Made by a program: the position numbers and the translations under genes. DNA of 64,000 nucleotides, taken from NCBI RefSeq assembly GCF_000174355.1, contig NZ_ACIS01000004.1, positions 62,001 through 126,000 of the forward strand, read 5' to 3'. This stretch comes from Pseudogulbenkiania ferrooxidans 2002. Its GTDB lineage: Bacteria; Pseudomonadota; Gammaproteobacteria; Burkholderiales; Chromobacteriaceae. Below are positions 43,117-51,714 of the stretch, in pieces; within the stretch, counting starts at the first letter, position 1; the number at the start of each line of letters is the position of its first letter. The notes under the pieces were generated by a model. The model made no database searches. It had not been told where the DNA came from and saw only the letters and a list, made by a program, of their open reading frames with translations.

Positions 43117-45492
43117 ATGTCTCACACCAAATTCATTGTGCGCAAGGTGGCCGTGCTCGGCGCCGGCGTCATGGGCGCGCAGATTGCCGCCCACCTGGTC
43201 AATGCCAAGGTGCCGACGGTCCTGTTCGACCTGCCGGCCAAGGAGGGGGACAAAAATGCCATCGCCCTCAAGGCCATCGACGGGTTGAAAAAGCTCAAGC
43301 CGTCGCCGCTGGCCGCGGTGGAACTGGCGCAGTACATCCAGCCGGCCAACTACGACGACGACCTGTCCTTGTTGAAAGACTGCGATCTGGTGATCGAAGC
43401 CATTGCCGAACGCATGGACTGGAAGGGTGATCTGTACCGCAAGGTAGCGCCGCATCTGGGGGCGCATACCATCTTCGCCACCAACACCTCCGGCTTGTCG
43501 ATCAATGCCCTGGCGGCAAGTTGCCCAGAAGAAGTGCGCGCGCGCTTCTGCGGTGTGCATTTCTTCAACCCGCCGCGCTACATGCACTTGGTCGAAATCA
43601 TCCCGTGCCTGGGCTCGGACGCGGCCATGCTCGACAATCTCGAGCGCTTCCTAGTCACCACGCTGGGCAAGGGGGTGGTGCGGGCCAAGGATACGCCGAA
43701 CTTCGTCGCCAACCGCATCGGCGTGTTCTCGATGCTGGCCACCATCGCCAACGCCGAGAAATTCGGCATCCGCTTCGACGTGGTGGACGACCTGACCGGC
43801 CCGCGCCTGGGACGTCCGAAATCGGCCACGTTCCGCACCGCCGACGTGGTCGGTCTGGATACCTTTGCCCACGTGGTGAAGACCATGCAGGACACCCTGC
43901 CCAACGACCCGTGGCACCCCTTGTTCAAAGCGCCGGAATGGCTGCAGAAGTTGATCGCTGCGGGTGCGCTGGGCGCCAAGGCCAAGGTCGGCATCTACAA
44001 GAAAGACGGCAAGAAGATGTTCGTGCTCGACCCGCTCAAGGGCGAGTACGTGGGGGCGGGCGAGAAGGGGGACGATGCCGTCAAAGACATCCTCAAGATC
44101 GCCGACCCGGCGGAGAAATTCCGCAAGCTGCGTGCCAGCAGCCATCCGCAAGCGCAGTTCCTGTGGGCCTGCTTCCGCGACGTATTCCATTACATCGGCT
44201 TCCACTTGGGCGACATCGCCAACTGCGCGCGCGATGTGGACTTTGCCATTCGCTGGGGCTTCGGCTGGAGTATCGGCCCATTCGAGACCTGGCAGGCGGC
44301 CGGCTGGCAGCAGGTGGCGCAGTGGATCGACGAGGAGGTCAAAGCCGGCAAGGCGCTGGCTTCGGCCAACCTTCCGGCCTGGGTGCTGGAATCCGATCGC
44401 GCCGGCGTGCACTTTGCCCAAGGCTCGTACGATGCCGCCGGATCGCGGCTGATTGGCCGCTCGACGCTGGACGTGTACCAGCGTCAGCTGGCGCCAGCCA
44501 AGCTGCTGGGTGAGGCAACGGCACCGTTGGGAGAAACGGTGTTCGAGAACGATGGCGTGCGTGCCTTCACGACCGGTGACGACATCCTGGTGGTGTCGGT
44601 CAAGACCAAGGCGCACACCATCGGCCCGGACGTGCTGGAAGGGCTCAACCAGGCCATCGATACCGCCGAGGCCCGTTTCAAGGGCCTGGTGCTCTGGCAG
44701 ACCGAAGAGCCGTTCTCGGCCGGGGCCGATCTGCAATCCATGCTGCCTGCATTCATGATGGGCGATTGGGACAGCATCGACGGCATCGTCAACCGCTTCC
44801 AGGCCACTTCCATGCGCCTGCGCTACAGCCAGATTCCGACCATCGCCGCGACCCAGGGCTACGCGTTCGGCGGCGGCTGCGAGTTCGTCATGCACTGCGA
44901 CCGCGTGGTGGCCGCGCTGGAGTCGTACATCGGTCTGGTCGAGGTGGGCGTCGGCCTGCTGCCGGGCGGTGGCGGCTGCAAGGAGTTTGCCCTGCGGGCC
45001 TCCCTGGAGGCCAGGGGTGATGTGCTGGCGGCGCTGAAGGATTACTTCATGGCCATTGCCACCGCCAAAGTCGCGACCAGCGCGCTCGAGGCGCAAGAGA
45101 TCGGCTTCCTCCGCAAGAGCGACTGCGTGGTGTTCAACGCCTACGAACTGCTCTACGTGGCCAAGCAGCAGGCGCTGGCCTTGGCCGAAGCGGGCTACCG
45201 TCCGCCGCTCAAGATCAAGCGTTTTGCGGTGGCCGGCCGGAGCGGTGCGGCGTCGATCAAGGGGCAACTGGTCAACATGCTGGAGGGCCACTTCATCAGC
45301 GAGCACGACTTTACCATCGCTTCGCTGATTGCCGACGTGATGACCGGCGGCGATCTCGAGGCCGGCACCGAAGTCGACGAACAGTGGATTCTCGATCTCG
45401 AGCGCAAGGCCTTCATGCAGCTCTTGAAGAATTCCAAGACCCAGGATCGCATCGCCAATATGCTCACGACCGGCAAGCCGCTGCGCAACTGA
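43117..45492 (+). CDS. Bifunctional 3-hydroxyacyl-CoA dehydrogenase / enoyl-CoA hydratase (HAD-ECH order)
   Basis: A 791-residue beta-oxidation enzyme. Dehydrogenase first: NAD motif VAVLGAGVMGAQIAAHL (11-27), ATNTSGLSINALA, and HFFNPPRYMHLVEII with the catalytic His. Enoyl-CoA hydratase follows from about residue 510 (FKGLVLWQTEEPFSAGADLQ, GGGCEFVMHCD, VGLLPGGGGCKE with the catalytic acidic region). This order is the reverse of E. coli FadB and matches Bacillus FadN-type and many betaproteobacterial proteins. Start at 43117 has CGAGGAAA 5 bp upstream. It is followed by the thiolase, forming the beta-oxidation complex. Confidence 0.93.
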   Translation: MSHTKFIVRKVAVLGAGVMGAQIAAHLVNAKVPTVLFDLPAKEGDKNAIALKAIDGLKKLKPSPLAAVELAQYIQPANYDDDLSLLKDCDLVIEAIAERMDWKGDLYRKVAPHLGAHTIFATNTSGLSINALAASCPEEVRARFCGVHFFNPPRYMHLVEIIPCLGSDAAMLDNLERFLVTTLGKGVVRAKDTPNFVANRIGVFSMLATIANAEKFGIRFDVVDDLTGPRLGRPKSATFRTADVVGLDTFAHVVKTMQDTLPNDPWHPLFKAPEWLQKLIAAGALGAKAKVGIYKKDGKKMFVLDPLKGEYVGAGEKGDDAVKDILKIADPAEKFRKLRASSHPQAQFLWACFRDVFHYIGFHLGDIANCARDVDFAIRWGFGWSIGPFETWQAAGWQQVAQWIDEEVKAGKALASANLPAWVLESDRAGVHFAQGSYDAAGSRLIGRSTLDVYQRQLAPAKLLGEATAPLGETVFENDGVRAFTTGDDILVVSVKTKAHTIGPDVLEGLNQAIDTAEARFKGLVLWQTEEPFSAGADLQSMLPAFMMGDWDSIDGIVNRFQATSMRLRYSQIPTIAATQGYAFGGGCEFVMHCDRVVAALESYIGLVEVGVGLLPGGGGCKEFALRASLEARGDVLAALKDYFMAIATAKVATSALEAQEIGFLRKSDCVVFNAYELLYVAKQQALALAEAGYRPPLKIKRFAVAGRSGAASIKGQLVNMLEGHFISEHDFTIASLIADVMTGGDLEAGTEVDEQWILDLERKAFMQLLKNSKTQDRIANMLTTGKPLRN

Positions 45493-45543
45493 TCGCTTGG
45501 GAATAATCCTGCCGCGCGTGCCGATCTCCAAGCTGCGGTACTC

Positions 45544-45562
45544 GCTGTACCACTTGTACAGC
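45544..45562. promoter_or_regulatory. Perfect 7-bp inverted repeat upstream of the thiolase
   Basis: GCTGTAC-CACTT-GTACAGC in the 197-bp gap before the thiolase. It could be a protein-binding operator or a weak hairpin. Confidence 0.4.
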
Positions 45563-45635
45563 TTTATTCCTCACTTTGACCTCGACCCGCTCGCGACGGA
45601 TTCTTCCACAAGCTCGGATGGCAGCCAGAATACCG

Positions 45636-45679
45636 GCAGACTGGCAAGGTTGAGAGCTTGTCCAGTCTGCTCTCAGGAG
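45636..45679 (+). promoter_or_regulatory. Mutually exclusive hairpins covering the thiolase ribosome-site region
   Basis: Hairpin 1 pairs GCAGACTGG (45636-45644) with CCAGTCTGC (45662-45670). Hairpin 2 pairs TGAGAGC (45651-45657) with GCTCTCA (45669-45675), ending on the first base of the AGGAG ribosome site (45675-45679). The two share bases 45669-45670 and hairpin 2 uses the loop of hairpin 1, so only one can form at a time. Confidence 0.5.
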
Positions 45680-45689
45680 AATTGCAAAC

Positions 45690-46892
45690 ATGGTTAAACA
45701 AGTACAGGAAGCTTACATCGTCGCGGTAACGCGCACCCCGGTCGGCAAGGCGCCACGCGGCATGATGCGCCACGTCCGCCCGGACGACATGCTGGCTCAC
45801 GTCATCTCCGGCGCGCTGGCCCAGGTGCCGATGCTGGACCCGAACCGGATTTCCGACTGCGTGGTGGGCTGCGCCTTCCCGGAGGCCGAGCAGGGTCTGA
45901 ACATGGCGCGCATCGGCGTGCTGCTGGCCGGCCTGCCGGACACCGTGGGCGGCATCACCGTCAACCGTTACTGCTCGTCCGGCATCAATGCGGTGCAGAT
46001 CGCGGCCGACCGTATCCGCATGGGTGAGGCCGACGTGGTGATCGCCGCCGGTGCCGAGTCGATGTCGATGGTGCCGATGATGGGCAACAAGGTGTCGCTG
46101 AACCCGGCCATTTTCGCCAAGGACGAGAACTACGCCATCGCCTACGGCATGGGGCTGACCGCCGAGAAAGTGGCGCAGCAGTGGAAGGTGTCGCGTGAGG
46201 ACCAGGATGCCTTTGCGGTGGAGTCTCACCGCCGCGCCATCGCAGCGATTAACGGCGGCAAGTTCAAGAACGAAATTAGCCCGCTGGAAGTGACCTACCG
46301 TACGCCGAACCTGGAAACCGGCGAAGTGATCAGCAAGACCCGCGTGCTGGACACCGACGAAGGCCCGCGACGCGATACCTCGCCGGAAGGCCTGGCCAAG
46401 CTGAAAACGGTGTTCGATGCCAAGGGCTCGGTGACGGCGGGCAACAGCTCGCAGATGTCCGACGGTGCCGGCGCGGTGATCCTGGTATCGGAAAAAGTGC
46501 TGAAGGAATTCAACCTCACCCCGCTCGGCCGCTACGTGACGTTTGCGGTCAAGGGCGTGCCGCCGGCCATCATGGGGATCGGCCCGAAAGAAGCCATTCC
46601 GGCGGCTTGCCGCCAGGCTGGCATCGGGCAGGAGGAGCTCAAGTGGATCGAGCTGAACGAGGCGTTCGCCGCCCAGGCGCTGGCGGTCATCCGGGATCTC
46701 GAGCTGGATACGGCGCGTGTCAACCCGCACGGCGGCGCCATCGCGTTGGGCCACCCCCTGGGGGCGACCGGTGCCATCCGGACTGCGACGCTGGTTCATG
46801 GCATGCGTGACCAGGGGCTGAAAGGCTACGGCATGGTGACGATGTGCATCGGGACCGGCATGGGCGCGGCGGGTATCCTGGAAGTGTTCTGA
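45690..46892 (+). CDS. fadA: Acetyl-CoA C-acyltransferase (3-ketoacyl-CoA thiolase)
   Basis: A 400-residue thiolase for the last step of beta-oxidation. The acylated Cys lies in VNRYCSSGINAVQIAADRIR (about residue 95), with ELNEAFAAQALAVIRDL, NPHGGAIALGHPLGATG carrying the catalytic His, and the C-terminal Cys in MCIGTGMGAAGI. It follows the HAD-ECH enzyme by 197 bp, so it may have its own control. AGGAG lies 10 bp before the ATG. Confidence 0.93.
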   Translation: MVKQVQEAYIVAVTRTPVGKAPRGMMRHVRPDDMLAHVISGALAQVPMLDPNRISDCVVGCAFPEAEQGLNMARIGVLLAGLPDTVGGITVNRYCSSGINAVQIAADRIRMGEADVVIAAGAESMSMVPMMGNKVSLNPAIFAKDENYAIAYGMGLTAEKVAQQWKVSREDQDAFAVESHRRAIAAINGGKFKNEISPLEVTYRTPNLETGEVISKTRVLDTDEGPRRDTSPEGLAKLKTVFDAKGSVTAGNSSQMSDGAGAVILVSEKVLKEFNLTPLGRYVTFAVKGVPPAIMGIGPKEAIPAACRQAGIGQEELKWIELNEAFAAQALAVIRDLELDTARVNPHGGAIALGHPLGATGAIRTATLVHGMRDQGLKGYGMVTMCIGTGMGAAGILEVF

Positions 46893-46911
46893 GCCACATG
46901 CCCGCAAAGGA

Positions 46912-46942
46912 AAACGCCAGCACAAGGGGCTGGCGTTTTTTT
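46912..46942 (+). terminator. Thiolase terminator
   Basis: AACGCCAGC and GCTGGCGTT form a perfect 9-bp stem, followed by TTTTTT; closes the fatty-acid island and may also serve the converging gene. Confidence 0.9.
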
Positions 46943-46956
46943 ATTGAAGGCGATGG

Positions 46957-48474
46957 CTATTCGAGTTTGGCCAGCGTGTCGAAGTCGATGTGGGCGCACT
47001 CCTGCAACTCCTGGCTGGGGGATTTCAGCCGTATCTTGTAGGTCTTGCCCTGTGCGACCAGATGCAGTTCCCGTCCAGGTTCGGCGAGTGCCTTGGGAAT
47101 CAGGAACCAGCGCTGGCTCTTGGTGGAATTCAGCTGGGTGATGTAGAGCGCGCTGGCCGGGGTGCTGTCCGGGCTGTCGGGCTCGATCAGGGTGATGCCG
47201 GCGGGCTGGGTGCCGAGGATTTCCACACCGACCAGGGTGCCGTTCTTGTGGCGGGACAGGCGGCGAATGATGCCCAGGGCGTCCGAATGCGACAGCGAGC
47301 AGACCCGGATCAGTCGGCCCAGTGCCAGCTCGTCGACACTCTTGCCAAGGTAGGTCAGGCCCAATCCGGTGGCGCTGTAATCGGTAATGCGCCAATCGTC
47401 ATTCTCGGGTGGGGCCGCGCGGTCATCGTCCTGTACCTTGGTCAGGTAGGCGATGCGTTCGAAGCCGATGTCGACCGTGGCCGATTCCAGCTTGGGCGAG
47501 CGCTCGGCCTTGCGGTGAGATTTCCCGCCATCGTCGGACCAGCGCACCGCCAGTTTTTCGCAGATCGTTGACCAGTCCTTCTGGGTGAGTCCCAGCCCGA
47601 AATTGGCCAGCGCGGAGGGCAGGCGCTGGTCCAGATCGAACATCAGGTCGGCCAGCTTTTGGGTCACCTGTTCGGTATTCCAGTAGCGGCAGTCCTTGCC
47701 GGCCATGCCGCGCAGCATGCGGCGGGGAGGCTCCGGCAAGGTCAGGTTGACGAGGAAGACGGTGCGCTTCGGCTGCGGCTGAAAATCGAGCTTCAAGGGC
47801 TGACACAGAATATTCAGCAGCCGGTCGGTCGCGAGGATTTCCGTCTGCTGCATATTGTCGGTCTGTGCCAGGTGCATCATGCAGGCGTGTATCAATACGG
47901 TTTCGCAGCTGACTTCCCAGGGGTGGTCCTCGAACAGCCGCATCGGCGTGCGGGAAAAGTCATGCGCTTCCGCGTACTGGTAGAACCGGTAGGCCTGCTG
48001 CCACACCGTCGCCTCCGGCTTCAGGTAGCGCATGGCGCTCCAGGTGACGAGCTGCTTCTGGTAATTCAAGCCGCGCAGCGTTGCCAGGGCCAGCTCGTCG
48101 TCGAGCGAGGAACCGTTGGATTTCTCGGCCAGGCGCACGCAGATGTGATAGGCATTGGCCAGCTCGTGCCAGTAGGCGAGGATAGTCGGGAGGTAGTTCT
48201 TGCTGCCGGGTTTCTGATCCAGATAATCGTTACGCAGGCGGCGCTGGATGCTGTGGGCCTTTTCATCGATGTACAGCAGCGTGCGCACCCGCTCCTTCAG
48301 CGACATCTTGACGTCGGCGCTGATCTTGGCAACGGCCTTGATGATTTCGACGGTCGCAGTGAAGTATTCGGTTTGCGGCAGATCTCTGACAAGGACTGTA
48401 GCGGAAGGCAGGATGTCGCTTTCCGGGGAGTCTTTGCTCAGCAGGGAGCTGACTAGAGATTTGAAATCGAACAT
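46957..48474 (-). CDS. Large conserved protein with PilZ-like C-terminus
   Basis: A 505-residue soluble protein. The first 330 residues are alpha-helical, without a motif I recognise (KERVRTLLYIDEKAHSIQRR, YWHELANAYHICVRLAE, VSCETVLIHACMMHLAQTD). The C-terminal part from about residue 370 contains DWRITDYSATGLGLTYLGKS followed by GRLIRVCSLSHSDALGIIRR, which resembles the beta-barrel core of PilZ cyclic-di-GMP receptors, although an RxxxR arm is not clear. I cannot assign a function. It is isolated, converging on the thiolase, with a 243-bp gap upstream and a weak ribosome site. Confidence 0.7.
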   Translation of the reverse strand: MFDFKSLVSSLLSKDSPESDILPSATVLVRDLPQTEYFTATVEIIKAVAKISADVKMSLKERVRTLLYIDEKAHSIQRRLRNDYLDQKPGSKNYLPTILAYWHELANAYHICVRLAEKSNGSSLDDELALATLRGLNYQKQLVTWSAMRYLKPEATVWQQAYRFYQYAEAHDFSRTPMRLFEDHPWEVSCETVLIHACMMHLAQTDNMQQTEILATDRLLNILCQPLKLDFQPQPKRTVFLVNLTLPEPPRRMLRGMAGKDCRYWNTEQVTQKLADLMFDLDQRLPSALANFGLGLTQKDWSTICEKLAVRWSDDGGKSHRKAERSPKLESATVDIGFERIAYLTKVQDDDRAAPPENDDWRITDYSATGLGLTYLGKSVDELALGRLIRVCSLSHSDALGIIRRLSRHKNGTLVGVEILGTQPAGITLIEPDSPDSTPASALYITQLNSTKSQRWFLIPKALAEPGRELHLVAQGKTYKIRLKSPSQELQECAHIDFDTLAKLE

Positions 48475-48657
48475 GAGGGTGACGCTTTATGAAATTTGAA
48501 TGCCACTGCGTGGCAAGTTTACGCTAGTTTGCATTTGTCGTGAAAGCTGTTCCAAGCAATGGTAGCGGTAAAACTACCGTTGTGGACAGCGGCCGTGGCG
48601 CTGGGGGCCGGCACGGCCGGGTGACAGGTCAGGGCGTCCTTCATCGTCGGGGGTGGG

Positions 48658-48696
48658 GCGGCCAACGGTCTCCCATAGGGTAACGCGTTGGCCGAA
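48658..48696. repeat. Inverted repeat containing the TTGGCCGAA word, 3' of trpC
   Basis: CGGCCAACG and CGTTGGCCG form a perfect 9-bp inverted repeat about 20 nt apart, just downstream of trpC. The right arm continues as an exact GTTGGCCGAA. Paired uptake sequences often form such terminator-like structures in Neisseriaceae; no T-run follows here. Confidence 0.5.
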
Positions 48697-48717
48697 GGTG
48701 GCCGAGGTCAGGGCGCT

Positions 48718-49512
48718 TCAACCGCGGAACAGCTGCTCCAGCGCTAGGCCTGGATCCGGCTCGCGCATGAAGGCCTCGCCGACCAGGAAGCTATGCACGC
48801 CGTGGTCGCGCATCAGTCGTACGTCTTCGGCGCTACGGATGCCGCTCTCGGTTACCGCGATACGGTCTTCGCCGATACGTGGCAGCAGCTTCAGGGTGTT
48901 GTCGAGGCTGACCTCGAAGGTGCGCAGGTTGCGGTTGTTGACGCCGATCAGCGGGGTGGCGAGTTGCAGCGCCAGTTCCAGCTCGGCCTCGTCGTGCACT
49001 TCCACCAGCACCGCCATGCCCAGTTCCAGTGCCAGCGCTTCAAAGGCTCGCATCTCGGACAGCGACAGCGCCGCGGCGATCAGCAGGATGCAGTCGGCGC
49101 CCATCGCGCGCGCTTCGTAAATCTGGTACTCGCCAACCATGAAATCCTTGCGCAGCACCGGCAGGGCGCAGGCGGCACGGGCTGCCTGTAGATACGCGGC
49201 GCTGCCCTGGAAGTATTGGCGGTCGGTCAGCACCGACAGGCAGGCCGCACCGTGATCGGCGTAGCTTCTGGCGATGGCGGCGGGGTCGAAGTCGGCACGG
49301 ATCACGCCCTTGCTCGGGCTGGCCTTTTTGGCTTCGGCGATGACGGCAGCCTGTCCGGCCGCATGCTTGGCGCGAATCGCGGCCACAAAGTCGCGGCGAT
49401 CGTCCCGGCGTGCTTCGGCGTCGGCGCGGACGTCCGCAAGGGGACGGGTTTTCAGGCAGTCGGCCACTTCGATGTGCTTGGTGGCTATGATGGTCTTCAG
49501 GATGTCGGACAT
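48718..49512 (-). CDS. trpC: Indole-3-glycerol-phosphate synthase
   Basis: A 264-residue TIM-barrel enzyme that makes indole-3-glycerol phosphate in tryptophan synthesis. Landmarks are [20 protein letters not shown] (catalytic Lys region), [32 protein letters not shown], and [14 protein letters not shown]. Length fits a stand-alone TrpC. It is the last gene of a four-gene minus-strand run and starts 19 bp after the YheT-like gene. Confidence 0.95.
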   Translation of the reverse strand: MSDILKTIIATKHIEVADCLKTRPLADVRADAEARRDDRRDFVAAIRAKHAAGQAAVIAEAKKASPSKGVIRADFDPAAIARSYADHGAACLSVLTDRQYFQGSAAYLQAARAACALPVLRKDFMVGEYQIYEARAMGADCILLIAAALSLSEMRAFEALALELGMAVLVEVHDEAELELALQLATPLIGVNNRNLRTFEVSLDNTLKLLPRIGEDRIAVTESGIRSAEDVRLMRDHGVHSFLVGEAFMREPDPGLALEQLFRG

Positions 49513-49531
49513 CGTGATGGCAATCTCTCGG

Positions 49532-50494
49532 TTAGGGCGTGGGACCGGCGGCGAGCTGTTGGTCGAAGTAGGCCAGCAGGCGCTTGGGCAGCCAGTCGAG
49601 CTGGCCGGGGAAGCGCCCGGTGGGAAAGCCGACGTGCCCCCCTTCTTCCGGCTGTTCCAGCGTCACCCAGCGGCTGGTGTCCTGCGGCAGGGGCAGGGCG
49701 CTGGGAGGAAGGAAGGGGTCGTTCTTGGCGTTCAGCACCAGGGTCGGGGTTTCGATCCGGCTCAGGAAGGGCTTGCTGCTGGCGCGGTCCCAGTAATCAA
49801 AGGCATCACGGTACCCATGTATTGGTGCCGTGACAAGGTTGTCGAATTCGCGGAAGGTCTTGGCGCGGTCCAGCTTGTAGGCGTCGAAGAGGCCGGGGTG
49901 GAGGGCAAGTTGCTCGCGCGCCTTGGGTTTGAGGGTGGCCATGAACATGCGGGTGTAGATCACCTTGCCGAGGCCGTGGTCGAGCTGTGCGCTGGCGGCG
50001 GCGAGGTCCACCGGAACCGAGATGGCGGCGGCGGCGAGTGGTAGGGCGCGGCGGCCATGCTCGCCCAGGTACTTCAGCAGCATGTTGCCGCCGATCGAGA
50101 CACCGGCGGTGAGCACCACGGCGTGGCTTTCGGCCAACCTTTGCAGGATCCAGCCGATCTCGGCCGAATCGCCGGCGTGGTAGGCGCGGCGCAGGGTGTT
50201 GCTGATGCCGCCGCAGCCACGGAAGTGCGGCACGGCGCCATGCCACCCGCGTGCCTGCACCTCCAGCATCAGCGCCTTCGCGTAATGGCTGTCGCTGTCG
50301 CCCTCCAGTCCATGGAACAGCACCACCAAAGGGGCGCCGCCATCACCGTCGATGCAGTCGACGGCGATCTCGCCCCCATCCGGCGTGCTCCATACTTCGC
50401 GCCGGTACGGCGGGCGCGGCAGATGGATGAACAGGGCCGGCCACACCGTCTGGGCGTGGCCACCCTTGAGCCAGAGGGGGGCCTGGTAGTGCAT
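49532..50494 (-). CDS. yheT: Alpha/beta hydrolase, YheT family
   Basis: A 320-residue alpha/beta hydrolase of the AB-hydrolase-1/YheT (COG0429) family. Landmarks are [45 protein letters not shown], the nucleophile motif [17 protein letters not shown], and a C-terminal region carrying [10 protein letters not shown] and GGHVGF for the acid and His. The natural substrate is unknown. Its start shares a base with the mog stop (TAATG), so the genes are translationally coupled. Confidence 0.9.
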   Translation of the reverse strand: MHYQAPLWLKGGHAQTVWPALFIHLPRPPYRREVWSTPDGGEIAVDCIDGDGGAPLVVLFHGLEGDSDSHYAKALMLEVQARGWHGAVPHFRGCGGISNTLRRAYHAGDSAEIGWILQRLAESHAVVLTAGVSIGGNMLLKYLGEHGRRALPLAAAAISVPVDLAAASAQLDHGLGKVIYTRMFMATLKPKAREQLALHPGLFDAYKLDRAKTFREFDNLVTAPIHGYRDAFDYWDRASSKPFLSRIETPTLVLNAKNDPFLPPSALPLPQDTSRWVTLEQPEEGGHVGFPTGRFPGQLDWLPKRLLAYFDQQLAAGPTP

Positions 50495-51075
50495 TACGGC
50501 ACCGGTTTCTGCGCGGATTTGGGTCGGAAAGCCTTGACCACCGCCTCCTGCGTCTCTACGTAGGGGCCACCAATCAGGTCGAGGCAGTAGGGTACGGCTG
50601 CGAAAATGCCCGGTACGATGACGCTACCTTCGCTGTCCCGCAGGCCCTCGAGCGTCTCCTTGATGGCCTTGGGCTGGCCCGGCAGGTTGAGGATCAGCGA
50701 CTGCTTGCGGATCACCCCCACCTGGCGCGATAGGATGGCGGTCGGCACAAATTTCAGGCTGATCTGGCGCATCTGTTCGCCAAAGCCGGGCATCACGCGG
50801 TCCGCCACCGCCAGGGTCGCTTCGGGCGTGACGTCGCGCAGTGCCGGGCCGGTGCCGCCAGTAGTCAGGACCAGCTGGCAGTCTTCGTCGTCGACCAGTG
50901 CGCGCAGCGTGGCTTCAATCACCGGCTGCTCATCCGGAATCAGCCGGGTCAGCGTAGTGAACGGGCTGCTCAGGGCGCTGGCGAACCACTCCTGCAGTGC
51001 CGGAATCCCCTTGTCCTCGTACACGCCCTGGCTGGCGCGGTCGGAGATGGAAACCAGACCGATTTTCAGTGTCAT
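50494..51075 (-). CDS. mog: Molybdopterin adenylyltransferase
   Basis: A 193-residue MogA/MoaB-fold protein that adenylates molybdopterin before molybdenum insertion. Landmarks are GLVSISDRASQGVYEDKGIP, LVLTTGGTGPALRDVTPEAT and ILNLPGQPKAIKETL. Length and motifs match Mog rather than MoaB. It overlaps darP by 4 bp (ATGA) and yheT by 1 bp. Confidence 0.93.
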   Translation of the reverse strand: MTLKIGLVSISDRASQGVYEDKGIPALQEWFASALSSPFTTLTRLIPDEQPVIEATLRALVDDEDCQLVLTTGGTGPALRDVTPEATLAVADRVMPGFGEQMRQISLKFVPTAILSRQVGVIRKQSLILNLPGQPKAIKETLEGLRDSEGSVIVPGIFAAVPYCLDLIGGPYVETQEAVVKAFRPKSAQKPVP

Positions 51076-51617
51076 TCTTCGTGTTCCTCGGTTTGCTGCC
51101 CGGTCGGCTTGCCCGGTTCCGGGATGATTTCCTTGAGCGCCTGGAACAGCAGCCGGAAGGATTTCGGCGGCTTGTTGTCCTGTTGTTCCTTGCGGGCGTT
51201 GCGAATCAGCGTGCGCAAGTACTGGGCGTCACTTTCAGGATAGTCCGCAATAAAGCTGGCGAGCATCTTGTCATCGCTCATCAGGCGCTCGCGCCAGCGC
51301 TCCAGGAGGTGCAGCCAGCCGGTATGTTCGGCCGATTCGCCGCGAATCACCGCCAGTTGCTGGCGGATCGGTTCGGGGTCGATGTCGCGCATCAGTTTGC
51401 CGATATACTGCTCCTGGCGATTACGGGCACCGTGCGAAGGAATGCGCTTGTATTCACGGAGGGCTTCCAGCAGGTTTTCCGGCAGACTCATTTGCTTCAG
51501 CCGGTCGTTCGAAAGTTGCAGCAGTTCCTCCCCCAGTTCTTGCAGGGCGATCATTTCTTTCTTGCGGCGGGTTTTGCTGAATTCCTGATCCGCACTATCG
51601 TTCAAGTAATCGGTCAT
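51072..51617 (-). CDS. darP: Ribosome-associated protein DarP (YjgA, DUF615)
   Basis: A 181-residue, highly charged helical protein: EFSKTRRKKEMIALQELGEE, YKRIPSHGARNRQEQYIGKL, and MLASFIADYPESDAQYLRTL. It matches DarP/YjgA, which binds the 50S subunit late in assembly. The start at 51617 (MTDYLNDSADQEF) fits family members better than 51635. It is divergent from pmbA, as yjgA is in E. coli, and heads the darP-mog-yheT-trpC run. An extended -10 (TGGTATGAT, 51646-51654) lies in the shared gap, probably for pmbA. Confidence 0.92.
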   Translation of the reverse strand: MTDYLNDSADQEFSKTRRKKEMIALQELGEELLQLSNDRLKQMSLPENLLEALREYKRIPSHGARNRQEQYIGKLMRDIDPEPIRQQLAVIRGESAEHTGWLHLLERWRERLMSDDKMLASFIADYPESDAQYLRTLIRNARKEQQDNKPPKSFRLLFQALKEIIPEPGKPTGQQTEEHEE

Positions 51618-51714
51618 CGTTGTCGAGCTCTTCATATTTCAAGGCTGGTATGATACCGGAAAAGCCTAGACCGGCGGTTCTTGATCCGGCCGTCCGATAA
51701 CAGTGAAAGAGTCT

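Noticed and set aside
43651-45531. 626-codon minus-strand frame opposite the HAD-ECH gene
   Set aside because: Same reason: antisense of a clearly real gene.
45497-45697. Small plus-strand frame of 66 codons before the thiolase, with CPVCSQENCKHG at its end
   Set aside because: Its Cys motif is encoded by the hairpin and ribosome-site region of the thiolase and runs past its start codon; no ribosome site of its own and more likely leader sequence.
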